From positions 3,047,212-3,111,211 of the forward strand of contig CAADRB010000007.1 in assembly GCA_900708905.1 (NCBI GenBank): a DNA stretch of 64,000 nucleotides. Direction: 5' to 3'. The translations under genes were made by a program, and so were the position numbers. Source of the stretch: Hymenolepis diminuta (Eukaryota > Platyhelminthes > Cestoda > Cyclophyllidea > Hymenolepididae). Positions within the stretch are counted from its first letter, which is position 1, and the number at the start of each line of letters is the position of its first letter. The notes under the pieces were generated by a model. The model did no database searches. It saw only the letters and a program-made list of their open reading frames with translations, and was not told the origin of the DNA. Below are positions 38,094 through 52,537 of the stretch, piece after piece.

Positions 38094-39870
38094 ATGCATG
38101 TAACTTGACATTAAGGGTTATTATTATAAATCATCAAAGATATTTTGAATAAATTTTTAATGAAATCGTATTCCAAAGTGTTCTCTGTATGTAAAACTCT
38201 ATTTGAATGCTAGCTCTGTGATGAGTTGCACTTTGCTCGATCTTGTCCATATGAATCTCAATTTTTATGGCGTATAAGTGTATAGGGAAATAGTGTGTCC
38301 AGCAAAACCAGAATCTAGAAGGAAGGACATCACTAAGAAGGTTAAACAGAACCGATAGCCAGGCCAAATAATGATAATGGAAAAGAATGAAATTTGGCAA
38401 AAAAATCCCTACGAAAGCGTTACAACTTCGAACTAAGTAAAGGGGAAGAAAATAGACCAGCATCTTGAACTACTTCACGATAAAGTTGCTTAATTGGAGT
38501 CGGAATCAAAGTGAGCGCTCCGAGGGGGAGAAATAAAGGGGATGTTTCATTAAAACAAAAGTAAATGCAGTATTTTGTTTCAGACATCCGAAACTAAGGG
38601 AAGGGAAAGAGATGCATCGTGAGCAAAAGAGTAATAATAGAAAAGCTTTACACTCACAAACATCAGGACGATTACTCATTTAAGACCTGACGGAAAATTT
38701 CTGATGGAAGTACTGAAGGGAGGGAGAAGCATACTGAGTCTACATCGATCATCCGAATGCTCACCTGAATTTGCAATGGGTATCAAGGCAAATATAAAAT
38801 TACGAACAGTTATTAAATATTTCCCTTAACAAATTTAATACTAATTTCATATTTTCTTTCCTTCATCATAGAAAATAAAGTATAAAACCAAAGCTATTTT
38901 CATGAGTTAATATGAATTACGACATACTGTCCATAGATCAAATTGACCTCTAATAAAATTGTGCTTTAGCCACGGGAGTTAATGTTGAGTTATTGGCTAA
39001 CAGATCGTAAAAATTATTTAATGAATGTGTGATCGAATTCGAGTTTCTCACTGAAGAATTCCATGATGCTCATATAGCTTTCTTAATAAATAAGCTTGGG
39101 AGTAATTATTACCCTATTTTCTCATTCTTTAAGCTGTTTGAATTTAAACATTTAAAGAAACTCAGATGTACGCAGTTTAAAAAATAATTGGTTTATTGCT
39201 TTAAGATGCAAAACAAGATACTTGTGCTTTGATTAATTAACAGTCAGCGATATTGGAATCGGAAAGATTAAATATTATAAGGGACTGATTATAGATGGAG
39301 ATTCTTTTAAGTTTTCCTTAATTTGAGCTGCGGATTATTCAGCTGTCTAAGTCGTACTTGAACATCGCAGCTCAGAGCTTTATGTTTTAATTTTCTTTTC
39401 AAATTTCAGACAAAAGTATTTAAACTGTGAGTTACTGAATAATTTTTATGACCGCAATCTTTGGATATAATTTATCAAATGATACAATTTAATGGCTTTA
39501 TTGTAATAAATGGGATTATTCTGACATTAAAGAACATTAAGTTTCAGTAGTGTTCTTGAGTCGGTTACATTAATTCAGTTCAATCAATGATGCATTCTAT
39601 TGACTGAAGTATTAATATTAAGCTGAGTATTGGTGTCTACTATTGTCTATCACAAGGGAAATGATTATAAATCAAAAACCGTTTAGAACGCAGCTCGGTG
39701 AATGATGCTGATTCTGTACAGCAGATGACAAATGAATGGTAAAGCCCGGGTGCAAAAATTTTGTTTAAGAACCTCGCCGCACAATTACAAAAGCGTAGGC
39801 TTAACCTCTGAGCAAGTCGGTACAAAAGTGATAGAATCGCTGGACTTTTTTAAAATAGGGAAAATTTAAA
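38094..39870. other. Region between the gag relic and the zinc-finger relic
   Basis: Parts may be further decayed element sequence. The + strand near 38300-38450 reads as Lys/Arg-rich peptides resembling a gag tail, and about 60 codons are open around 38640-38825 without family resemblance. Around 39665-39742 a short open piece (SSVNDADSVQQMTNEW) has a protein-like composition and may belong to the zinc-finger relic that follows. Confidence 0.3.
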
Positions 39871-40238
39871 GTTTCCCACACAGAGAGCTGGCTTGAGCCA
39901 TTCAATTCAGATGTGAAACAGGTGTTCGGTGAGAGTGAAGGTGGAGTTTGGACGCAGAAACCTATTATGAAAGACTTTTCACGCTTACCAGAACATCAAT
40001 CACAAATAAAAAGTGTGAAAAAGGGGAACTAGTCTACATGGACGCTCGGTGTCATCAACTCTTTGCAGACGCATCTGAATTGAAAAGGCACTTGTGAATA
40101 GACCATCACCAAAATGTAGACATCCAACAAACTGATAAAATTTATTGCCCAGTGGATGACTACTATGTGAAAAGAGGGAGGTTAAGAAATCAGTTAAAAA
40201 TATGCCATCTGAAATTTCAAAGGAACGAAGATAAATAA
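39871..40238 (+). pseudogene. C2H2 zinc-finger gene relic
   Basis: The parent gene encoded a C2H2 zinc-finger protein, presumably DNA-binding. Frame A (39871-40029) is open for 53 codons and ends in KDFSRLPEHQSQIKSV, which has finger spacing but with Leu and His positions changed to His and Gln. Frame B continues at 40038 with DARCHQLFADASELKRHL, a stop, then IDHHQ. This fits C-x2-C-x3-F-x5-L-x2-H-x4-H, except that the first Cys is Asp and a stop interrupts the finger. A linker leads to YCPVDDYYVKRGRLRNQL then KICH, a second finger with its second Cys read as Asp and its first His as Gln. One frameshift, one stop and four lost zinc ligands show a pseudogene. The absence of an intron across three fingers would suit a retrocopy, but no poly(A) tail is visible. 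The minus-strand frames here are shadows. Confidence 0.6.
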
Positions 40239-43200
40239 GGAAGTTAAAATGCATAGGACTCGACTACTTCATAGTTCATATGCGCTTTGATTCTCAACTT
40301 ACCTCACAAATCTTCATGGCATTTCCTGAATCACCCCTATCACCCACTTTGTTTAGACGCTGTCTAGAATTAAGGACTATAAACTTTTATGCTTCGTCAT
40401 GGACACTTATTATTATAATCTTTAATATTTTACTAAATTTTAAATTACTCTAAATAAAATGAGTAGTATTTGACACTAAACTGCCAAAATGGAAAGCATT
40501 TTAAAAAGTATTATATATATTAATAACAGCTTACGCCTTCAGATTATTTTTCGCATCTAGACGAAACTGCGAGCAAAACTTATAATTAATGAGTGATTAG
40601 AATCTTTTTAATAATTGATCGTGCTAATTAGAGGCTTGCTATACGCTCTGAGACCAATCCCTTATTGGTTCCATTAATTATTCACTAGACGCAGATTTCT
40701 GCAGGAAACAAGATGATCAAGGGAATAAAGTCATTGATAAACTAAGTTAAGGAAAATTAGGATAAATACAAGACTTGCGCAAGACGCTCAGATTTCTTTA
40801 AAATAATGCAAATCTATGAAGGTACTCATTAATTTAACTCTATTATTTATCACTTAGACTCCGTTCTGAGTATAACTTATCCTTCATCTGCGGTGCTGTT
40901 CATGCAAACTGCTTAGGATCATGTGGGATCAATTACATTTTTGGTGTTTGAAAGGAGAAATGGAGTGAAGTGGCAAAACTGACCATTATAAACAAACAAC
41001 CGATTGATAATCACGAAAGATTCTGGATGAGAATATGATCAGTAATTCAAAGAATGATTCATGAATTTTGGAATCTGAAACGGTGAATATTTTACGATTC
41101 GATTCCGAAAATAAGATGAAATAATTATTTTGACCCTCCTACCTTATAACCTTTTTGAACTTTACTTGCACAATTTCAGTTGCTTTACCAAAATGAAAAA
41201 CTAAACAAGTTTTCTGCATTGCTGTGGATTATAATATAATTAAGTCTAAATATTTAAAGATCGTATAGAGGGTTTGAATTGAGCAACTATCGTGACCTTT
41301 TTAATATCCATTTTTATTCTTCTGTTTATAAATTTTTTAGAAACTTCTATATTAAAATTATGCTGATTCGTATTTTCTAACTACCGCCTTTTTCAAATGC
41401 AAATACGATCTTATACAAACGTACAGCGCCATAACTATCACTACTCATTTTGACCTGCAAACTTGGATACACATTTTTATATACTCCCAGATTAGTTCGA
41501 ATGCATTCGCGAAATGCGAGACTGATAAAATACAAAAGAATGGAAATCCTCACTCGTTAAAACCGGCACGTATTACAACTTTCATCCTATCTCTTTCAAA
41601 CCTTAAACAGTGTGGAATTCTCTCAGAAGCCCCAAAACATGAAGGTTTTGATGTAAAAGTGGTAGATAGGCAAACAATGATAGCAAGTCAACAATACATA
41701 GATCTGAGGTAATTAAGTTAAAAATTTAGGTCACCTCGTGTCATTTTAAAGCTTTTTTGTCGGCTTCGTAAAATATAGTGCCCACCAGAAAATGAATTCC
41801 GTTAGTTTTTTTGAAGTGAAAATAACCTTTGGGAAGTCAATTTGGCCTGATAGAAATCAGTTATTTTGGATTAAAATTAGTAATGGTACTTTGTTGAAAA
41901 TTTTGATCGTTATTTCTTGAAAATTCTAGACAAACAAAATATCGGTGACTATATTTGTTTTATTAACTTTGAATATGTATAAAATATAATCTTGTATACA
42001 TATTCAAAAATAGTTCAAATTGGAACGCTCTCCATGTTCAACGTTTTTAATACTATAATCAAATAAGTTCAGGACAGTTAAGAATATTCCCCATTTTAAT
42101 TTGTCTGAAGCTTCAAACAAGCACATTAAATGGCAGAGATTATATATATAAATTTACAGATACATCTACACCTGTAACGTATATGGTACTACGTACAATA
42201 AATCCGGAAGGCCTTAACAGGAGCACTTTTGTACCCGTTCACATAACATTAGATTTTTTGGAGCACAGTTGCAAAACGTCCAAGGGCTTGTCCAGAATCC
42301 AGGTGTCAAGGACATCGCAAGGCTAATTAAGTTACTAGACTTCAGCATTCTGATTAATAAGGCATTGGCGAATTTTCTGAAAAGTGCATTTTGAAAAGAA
42401 TATTTTGTTTTGCTTTTAGTTAAAAGCTACTTCTGAAAAAACTGTATATTCATTTCACCTGTTAAAGCAGTTAGTTTTAGTTTAAAGTATGTTCTAAAAT
42501 CTTCCTGAGAAAGGATTGCAACTTTACCTAAAAGATGCTTTTTAAAATCATATCTTCCAATTCATTCATTTTTATTAACCTAAACAATGACAGCTCTGCT
42601 TTTTTCTATTCACTCTTCATTTTCCACCTGAACTCTACCCTGTTATGTTTAATGAGACACATTTAATAAAAGGAAGTTTTGTATTAATTTTTTCATAAAA
42701 TAGATTGTTGTATAACTAAATATTGATTGCGAATGACAAATACAATTTTGGCAAATTGGCAAATTTTGACAACCGCTAAATAGCCACTAACTTGTCAAGT
42801 GATATATGTCATTAGTAACAATATACATTCAGAAATAAATGAATTCACAAGCAACCATATATAAATAAATTTCGTAGTTAGGGTAAGAGTTATTTGCTCA
42901 TGACAATATCGAAAATACTTCATAATGTGTAGAATCCGCATATTTTGTAATTCTACTTCCCTTTCTTATATATTATTGTTTCGGCGCATTATCTGTTGCC
43001 TAAGTAGTGCAAATTTAATTATTTAGGTTATATTCAAAACAACGATTTCGACGGAAGATGCACTTATTTCGTGATAGATTTCTTAAGGAAAGTAGGTAAT
43101 TTTGTGCAGCTTTCAGTTTTAAACTAGTGTTTCTAGCTAAATGGAGCTACCCCGGTGCTTGTTCATACACACCATGTTCGAAATATTTAAAACTATGTTG

Positions 43201-46200
43201 TCAGCTGGAGGGTTCTGTGAATTTCAATGATTTCCAAGTTTGAATTCGGGCACTTTCCCGTACTTCACTGACAAGTCAAAACTCATTGTGGTTTATGTAT
43301 TCAACTTTTCGACCTCTAACTTTGGGTACACTAGCACTGGTATTTCAGGTCTCTAGAATTTGCATTTAGCTATTCCGGGCTTTACGATCGCAGCTTAATA
43401 CTGTGGACATCCGTGTTAGCAGTGAGAAGCGTTGAGCATATAACGCGACATATCTAGCATAGAAAAGTTACACACTCAGACAGTTTGAATTAAGAAAGTT
43501 TAAAGCTAAATCTGCAGATAAGAATTATTACTTTCTGTGAATTAAATAAATATTGCTTCAGTCATTGATGGAAAGATCCGTAAAGACTAAAGGTCAACGA
43601 ACTGGAAATATTAAACAGGAATCCGAATATAGCAAACCGCAGCAGCTCTACTACATGCTATCAGTGTAAATTTTCATCAAAATTTCATTCTAACTAACTA
43701 TATTAACAAAATTAATAGTTATTAGTGATAGTTTAAAGATCAGGTAATATTTTTATTTATTTATTTTTGCCACCTCATTAATAAGCATACATTATTTTAA
43801 TTCGATTTAAAACTTAATTGTTAATATTTCAAAATTTTTTCTCGGATCTCTTTGTGTATTGCTAATTTTGCATAAAAATGTATCATTAACCCGTCAATTT
43901 TAGTATACGCAAATAGGTTCTGGATTTAATCCGTGGATTATCCCACCTGCATGATATTTCGAGTAAAATTGCATTAACTTGAAAATAAATTTAAACTTCG
44001 TAAAAATTGATATTTTAGGGAAAAATTTATATAAAATATACTAAAAATATCATCTTCACAAAATATTTTTCTCTTCTTATCTTTTTGTATAGTTGCTCTT
44101 GAGGCTGAACCACATAAACATGATCACTCGAATATTCAACATTATTCTATATATAGTACCAAGGCAGCGAAAGATAATTAAGTTAAATATTACTGAATTT
44201 CTTTCCTGACTAACTCTGAGAATAGCATAAGAAATTCAGTGACCGAAATTGAACTGCAATACTTAACGTGATCTTCATTCCTATTTAGGAAATCAAAATT
44301 GTAATCATGTAGGGATGTCAGGAATCCATCGAATCGGAATACCAAGATGAAAGTTTGAATGCAAAATGTAGAAGTGATATTTCAGTTCGGCTTCAACAGT
44401 ATATTTTTTCTGAAATTTTTAATCCGGAAGCTTACTGAATTCAAGGACTATGTTATTTCACGCCCACAACAGAAACTGGAGCGCTTACTTCCCTACAATG
44501 ACCTCAATACTTACTATGGAACCTGTATAAATACTCAGGTGATTTATTTACATATTTTAGAGTGTTTACTAATCTTTGCTAGGGTTTGACCAGTATTCTA
44601 AAATCCTTCAAGTATTTATGTTATAATTAGAATTCTATCTGTAAACGCACACGCATAGTACTACTTAAAGACGACCACCACCAACTGAGGACCACTTAAG
44701 TTCCCTCCGGTCTACCCCTTCTCACATCAAAGACTTCTGTCCATAAACATCCTTGTTGATACTATCTTCTCTTTTTTCCAGTTCTTGTACTGAAATTGAT
44801 ATAAATTAGTTGGCAATATGTTGTAAAATAGTTGGCCACCTAAATGAACGTCCTCTCTCGATAAACAACTGTAGAATTTTCAGGGAACCTGAGTTTTTAT
44901 ATTCATAGGAAATGTTTTAACTTCCTACTTCCATCTATTTTTCAGTGACAATTTATCACGTTTTAAACTTTAAAGTATTTTTAATAGTGCGATTTTCAGC
45001 TGTCAAGTGAGGAATGGTTGTATGATAAAAGTACATGAGGGATGATTTTTACACGCATTTTCGAATCTACTAATTTTTATGTCCTCTTACTTACGCTAGA
45101 TTAGTCAGAGCAATGAAATGATAGCCTGTTAAAACGAATGGTTTATGAGTATTTAATGCACACAATTTGGTTGAACATATTTCCTGCTGGGCAAAAATTA
45201 TTAATCAAATATTAAAGATATTACTTGCTTTTGTTTGTACGTATGCTTATATGTAACTTCTCTTAGATGAGGAGTGTTTAGAAAGACTTCTGAATATCTC
45301 TCATAAAATAGCATTATATACAGACCGACGAGAATATTTATTATAATTCGGTTGGAGACCATGAACAGTTTTCTCAATAAGGACTATAATGAATTTATGG
45401 TGATTTGAAAGTTTTGGACGATTGTAACTACTAAGCATAATTGTTAATTATCCTTATTTATAAGTTGCTTTATTCTGTATCCAAATAATGACGATAACAA
45501 TAATAGTAATTTAAGCGGCTTATCGATTTTTTGTTTCTGATTTATCTTTTGTTCCTAAGTATAGAACAAGATTATTTAAGATTAACATTATTCAATTATG
45601 GACTTCTTTATGCACTTAGATTATATTTAAATTTCCTAATTGCAACAATGTTTATTAATTTAAAAATGTCTAACCTCAGTTCCTTTAATGAAATATATAA
45701 AATATAACACTTCTTAGTCATCTTACTAACGAAGGCTTTGTAATGCTGAAATTTTAGCTTATGCTGCCGTCATCTTGATGCTCAATATACATCCACAGCC
45801 GAAAATTAAATGTGGCTCGGAAAGGAAAATCAGCACTTTATTTCCTTAAAAAGAACTATTTATAAGAGTAAAAGTCGTGTCGTGTGATTGATATTGTCAT
45901 GGTTAACCCACCTCCGGACCACTAGAGATTTCGTCCAGACTAACGTTCAAGTTGTCAGGGATAGAAATGTCAGGTATTTATAATAATTATGAGCTACTTA
46001 GGGATCAATTATGGGATGTAAATTGATCCTCCCGAGACAAAGCGTAGATTCTACGACCTTAGATCATGTTTGCAGATGTCTATTTTGAATACAAAAAACG
46101 ATCTTCTAATTTGGAGCATATGATAATCAGATTGAGTGATTACTCACAAGGTGATGATGCGAAACAACATTTAAGGCTTTTAATACATACAATTAACGAT

Positions 46201-47061
46201 TTCGAAAGTGGATATATAATAATAAAGGAGACAAATAAACAGAAGCAGATCGTTAATTAAACACGGAGGTGTAAGTCTTCTCAAATTAGTAACGATAAGA
46301 CGGTTAATTACCCTGATCAAGGTAAATCAATAGTTTATATTTGAACCGAATTCCATAAACATAATGTGTCTGACAAATATTTAGATTACAATTTATTTAT
46401 TAAGTTCTAACTGTGGCTGTTATTGCACATTCATGTACTCCTAAGTCATATTTAGCATTTAGTGGAATTTAAAATGCTAAATTGTTGTAAACCATATAAA
46501 TTATAACTTAGAAAACATCGGAATACAGGGGCATATAAATCAGTTAAAATGGGTTCTTAGAAGGTGGATCGCATAGAAATACAGACTGAAGTCAAGACGT
46601 CAAAATTTTCCCAAATGTATGATCTTTATATTTAGGTCATCCGGCACTCATTTTTCAATCAAATTTCAAATTTTCCGACGGAATTCAATATTGTCGCACC
46701 CAATTAATTAGTTTTCCATGTTGGTCAACAACTTTGTCAATAATCGTCTTCTAAAGATCAAAATATTAGCAGGATGGTAAGAGAAAAATTTATTTCAATT
46801 TCATAATCTGTGATCTTTATTTAGAATACCCATTTAAAATTGCTCATTGGTATCCTCATTTCTTTCTAATTTTGACCGATGAATGGCATATTTTTTCAAC
46901 TGATATTTACATAAATCCAGCTTATTTATGAGAAATTAGTAGTTGTCATGGGAATTATCCACTTAAATATTTAAGAAATCAGTTCAAAGGAAATAGAATA
47001 CTCTACCATAATCCAACGCTTGCAATTCCTTAATATTTAGAACAGAACTTCAACCGTCCAT

Positions 47062-47084
47062 TTAAATAAATAAATAAATATAAA
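47062..47084. repeat. (TAAA)n microsatellite
   Basis: An almost pure tetranucleotide TAAA run of five to six units is followed by TA-rich sequence. Confidence 0.8.
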
Positions 47085-50000
47085 TATATAAAATTCTCTA
47101 AATCTTCGTTTCCAAGATAAAATCTACACTCATTTTTCATTTTAGAATTTTATAGTGTCCAATTTCGTAACTAGTGGGAATTTAACAATAAAAGGCGCAC
47201 CTTATGCAAAAATTTCCAGTATAAGTTCTGCATTTTTACTAATGACAAGAAACACTTCAGAGAAATATTTCCTATACCTTCTATTTTAAAATTTTCATTT
47301 CGCCAAAAAACAATTATGCTGTCAAAACTGTTTGGCAGTTTATTTTCGGACAAATATTAAATCTTGTAAAGGGCTAAAATTTCAAATATATTTTAGTAAA
47401 TTTTTCCTCTTTTTTTTACAATTTTTATTAAAAGCATATTCTTTAGTAAGAAGAGCGGTCTGTCAAAGTACACTGCTGTAAAGACTTTTACTTCCAAAAT
47501 ATGTTAAAATGATTGTACCGGCACAAGCTAAAATCAAATTATCAAATGACTGATGCTCTATGAATCGGAACTTGTATTGTTTAAACATCTAACTTTCTTC
47601 TCCACAATTGTTATTATTAATTTGCGTGTTTTAATCATAGAAAATCGCAGATGGTCTATTAAGAAATGAAATTCTGTATTCAAAGGAGCATATAATAAAG
47701 TCAGGGCGTCCAGCGTTCTACTTTTTCAAACATTGAAAGCTTCGAGTTGTTCACATTCTCGTATATAATACAATTCGCTTTTTGATTTCTTTTGAGCTCC
47801 AAAACCCTTCTTTTTAATTTGATCTTTGGGTTTCTCGGTGAGTTCATTTTGACGATACACACAAATTACTCATTTAATTGAGTAATCAATTACTCCACTT
47901 TGGTCCCTTTGTGTCTTACAACAATGAGTAAATAGATGAGACTAAATAGATTATTTTAAACGGTTGAACTCACTAAAGTCAACTAAAGTTAAACTCAAAG
48001 TATTGACCGATTGTATAAATAGTATTCATTCACTTACTTAAAGTAACCATTACAGGAATTATATTGTACATCAAACCCATAAACATAATTTTTAAATTTA
48101 TGTGACAATATATGAACTCTTTATATTTCGATTTGTCAGTGATATGCATATTATCTGGTTCAACCAATAAAATTTAACAAAGTGAATATTAAAAGCCCCG
48201 CATTAGGCCGCTTGGGAATGAACTCCAGTGTTTTTATACATTGCAACTACGCATTTAAGTGGAATACAAAATTCAATCGCATTCAAAATAACGTCCGTTT
48301 TTTAGCAAATTTGTTTCTTTATACGCAATTCGATATTTTAAAATCATGAAGTATCTCTTTATTTGAGTTCATCTTGAATGAAATCTAACGATTTCTGCTA
48401 AATTAAATGTCGGGACTAGGATCGTATATGTGTCTGTAAGTGTGTAAATGAACCAAGGAAGCAGGACTAATAGCAAAATTAAATCAGCAGATAACAAGCT
48501 CTAAATATTGCAGACATAACTTCACTCATAAAGATGCTAGTGGAATCATTGAAGACGAACACTAGAACATTAAGCAGTTGACAAAGATCCCAGTGAGGCA
48601 TGAAAAACTCAATGTATCCACATTGCCATGGGCAGCAATAGTAATTAAAACAATTTTATTTATTTATCTGTTAGATAATTGAAAAATTGCAGATAAATTG
48701 TACGTCTAGAACAACCGATTAAAGAAATAAAATTTCAAAAGCCAAATATATAAACTAAAAAAAATTTTTAAAAAGAGTATTTTTCACAAGTCGGATGCAG
48801 AATCAGTTAATGGTTAGAATGATTATGGTCGGCATCCCATTTCACTCCTATTTATTTATTACTCTGTCAAGACAAAAATGCATTCCTTCTGCAAGTGAAA
48901 ACATTTGAACTAAGGAAGGAGTAAGGAGGTTAATATTGGCTTTGGGAAGGAAGGTACATGTTGAATTTGTAAATAAAGTCCGATCATCAAAAGGATATTA
49001 GAGAATTTGATCTTTGATTTCAGGCCATTCGGTTTCACTTCCTGGATTTATTCCACTACTCTGTACTTTAATGTTCTAATGTTTCAGAATATGTCCCGCG
49101 GTTCTCGAGCGAATTTGTGCTCGTTTATTTCAGAGCTAATTTGTCAGTTTATTTATTTAGATGACTGATCGATCACTTGGAAAGCATTTAATTATTTATT
49201 CTGATAGCCACTAAATTTGTCAGAGTTAAAGTTATTTTAAAATAACAGAGTTACTCCTATGACAGCACCTATAACGTCAAATTCATATTAATTACCGGCT
49301 CTATGCAAAAAGTAAATAAAACTATAAATGATCACAAAATAATGTGGGACGTATCCAATGATTCCCAAAAAACCCATGACTGGCAGAATACAATAAAACA
49401 ACCTCTAACCAGAAATCATTTATGGGCAATATTCACATAAAATTTTGATTCCCAATGATTTTAAAATGTGAAAGATTGAAATCTAAAAACGACGTACTTT
49501 AAAAACGTTTTCATGCATTTGATCTTATTTTAATGGTTCTCATTAAAAACAAATAATTATTTTTATTAATAACGCAGAAACGGGTATGATGCTCTGTCAG
49601 AGCACAAAGATATTAATAATTAAATTTAGGGAAAATCACGGAAAGTATCTTATGCCCTCACATTGATTCCATCACACTCAAATCACCTTCAGGAGCAGAT
49701 ATTACTTAAATGCATTCTAAGTATTCTAAAAGTTGAATGTAAGTACCTTAATAATATTCTAAAGAAATATTCGGGCTAATTGAAAAGGAGGTCTTTTTAA
49801 AGATGTCCGGAGGTTGAAACATTAAAGAAAGCGTCCAATTTTGACTCATCGAGAAGTTTGAAAATCTTTTATCAAAAAAATGAAACTGATGAGCAATTTA
49901 AAAAGGCAAATACTCATGTACATGCTAATACCATTAAGAACTGTCATGCAAAAGCGTTACTAGCGGTTAATTTGAGTAGACTAATGCCAGCAGACGTCTA

Positions 50001-50279
50001 TCAACACCTGACGATTAGGAATGATTGACTGCCGATAAGATCCTGATATTTTAAATAATTCATTTTCTCCTTCTGTCAGAAACGGAAGTTAACTAAATTA
50101 ATTGTAACAATGATTGCAAAACTATGTTAATGAATCTATTGAGACGTTAAAGCTCTGTCAATAGAGAGTTTGTTTATCAATATTAGAAATATTTCCGCTA
50201 GTATTGTCTAGCTGCTTTCGGATATTAGAAAAGAAAATTGACCTAGATGAAATGCAATGGATTTAGCTGTAATCGTACT

Positions 50280-50420
50280 TTAAGGAGAGAAGGAAAGAGA
50301 GGGCCACAAGAGTAGGAAGTTGAAGGAATTAGCTGAAGAACCCAACTTTAAGAGTTGGAGACAATAGGGAGGAGCGTAGATGTGCGCTAGAAACGGGAAA
50401 TTTTTGAGTCGTGCCAGAAA
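50280..50420. other. Purine-rich island 2
   Basis: The + strand is dominated by GAGAAGGAAAGAGAGGG-type sequence, then a short inverted pair (CCAACTTTAAGAGTTGG, 50342-50358) that could form a hairpin. The long minus-strand open frame here follows from the strand bias. Confidence 0.35.
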
Positions 50421-52486
50421 GAAGATTACACAAGCTTACATTCAGATATAAATTTAATAAGCGACTAAAATAGTTAAAATATAACACGAGTATGCATCTA
50501 TGAAGATACGAGTAAACGCACAGCGAATAAGGAGCTGAAAAAAGAAGTGTTTTCTGACGATCACTTGGACTTTCACAGAAGTTCAGATGGGCGTGCTGAT
50601 TTACACATGGCAAAAAGACCTTGTAAATCGATAGCGTTTTCGATAATCACCAAGCGATTTAAAAATAAACTCGGATTTCTTAGAAACAGCCAGTAGTAAA
50701 CAAACCATTCTAAAATGAATTATAAACTATCAAACGTTAGCACTTTACAATGGCATGATTGAAAGTTTGCTAGATGCTTATTTTAATATCCGATATGTGA
50801 ATTTTATAGTCCGCTTTTTTCTGTCTAGAAGTATGATAAAATTTGAGTAGAAGAGAGTAGATTAAATTTGTCTTCTGTACGAAATTTTGGAATTATCCTC
50901 TATTGAGATCAACCTGTAGCGAAATAGAGTAGATTCTAGCAGAATGCTTTGAAAAAATGATGAAATAATTAATAGAGGCAAAATTAATTTCATGACAATG
51001 AAACAGTAATGAAAACAGAAAATGAATTACATTCTTTCTTAAAATGATCAATAGTTTACAAGAGATTTAATAAGATCCTGTTTACTTCCTATTATTAAAG
51101 TTCACATAATGATTAACTCTTTATTAGAGTTATTAGATTTCAAAAATTCAGCACAAAGTTCACAGAATGGAAGCCATATCACTTCTATATTCAAACTGAA
51201 ATAGTTAATTTTTTTATTGCTATGTTTTGTCGTATTTTGTTATCGGGGTTACCAGAAGAAAAAGTGGAAGAATAATGAAGAAGTGGTTCATTATTCATTT
51301 AAATGGAATAATTTTAAGCTCAGAATTCCACGAACATGAAGTAACTCGGGAAATGTGAAACAAATTCTGATATTTGACGATTAGAACGCCTGCACTTGTA
51401 GTAGTGGACCATAGCTAAGAAATGAAAATTTTAATATTTCATTTTCCAGGACTCTTCCTTCCTTTAATCCGCATTAGACTGCATTATTGAACATGATTAA
51501 AGCTAAACTTTTCCTAAAAGCGGGTGCATAGCTATAAGAATATAATTTGAGAAAGCGTTTACCTTGTTATTTCATAGAAGTTTTACTTATAGAAATAATA
51601 AGTAATCATTTGAAATTTGCCCCCAAATCACAACCAGGACTGTAGTCTGCTTTTAGTCTAAATTTAAAACCCGAAGCGCCATTTCATCATGGATATTTCA
51701 TATAAGACGAATCCTTTCGAAAGTACGAATTTTATTTTATTTCTATAAAAATAAATTAATCATATTGTTTTTATGAATACCTTTAAATATATTGCTTATT
51801 TATTTCAGTAGAAATTATATAAAGAAAATGATTATGTAAGCGATTTTATATTGTACAGATGTTGAAAGCCTCGACATTAAAATGTACATGAGCTCATTTT
51901 TTCAATCAAATAGAGCATGTTGGATGCAATTATCATCGAAGTGAACCTTAAATACCAATAATAAGTTTTTAATGAGTACAAAGATATTTGAAATTGTCGG
52001 ACAATTTACGTTAAATATCATTTTCATAAAGGATCATTTTCCTTCGCGCTTTACATTTTGTTCTAGAAAAAGACTGAATCAAGCGTGTACAGACGTCGGT
52101 TGACGTTCACATATTTCCATTCACATCGCGAAAGTATACATTTCCTCTTTGAAATCATCCATAATAGATTTTTTTAAAATATTCTCATTATTTTAAAGTA
52201 TACTTTCTTTCATTTTTCTACGCATAAGAAGTGAACTTGAAACAAAATAGAAGGGGCTGCCCAGACACTTTGTCAGATAAGTCTCCACTCTCTCGTAGTT
52301 CTCTCGATTCAAGCGGTCTGATATTGACTACTTATGGTGTTCGTGTTTGTACTAGTCAATTCATCACCATTCTCTCAATCCATTAACAAAAAAAAACATT
52401 TTTTCCCTCAACTATCTTTTTTCTACCACCATATCTTGGACTCACCTGTTAAATCAAAGACTTTGTGTGTGTTTACCTCTTCGCAG

Positions 52487-52537
52487 CAGCATTGAATTCG
52501 TCGAGGTCAGGATGCATTGCTCTCCAAAGTCTAAAAG
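52487..52537 (+). other. Possible small exon upstream of the kringle gene
   Basis: A good acceptor (GTTTACCTCTTCGCAG) is followed by 51 bases and a donor-like GTAAAG. The 51 bases are open in one frame (SIEFVEVRMHCSPKSK). It could be a 5' exon of the kringle gene, which starts 1.8 kb downstream and has an acceptor-like CTCTAACAG nine bases before its ATG. Only the splice signals support it. Confidence 0.2.

Noticed and set aside
38134..38463. 109-codon hydrophobic minus-strand open frame resembling a membrane protein
   Set aside because: Its hydrophobicity follows from purine-rich, Lys/Glu-coding sequence on the opposite strand next to the gag relic. It has no splice or family support.
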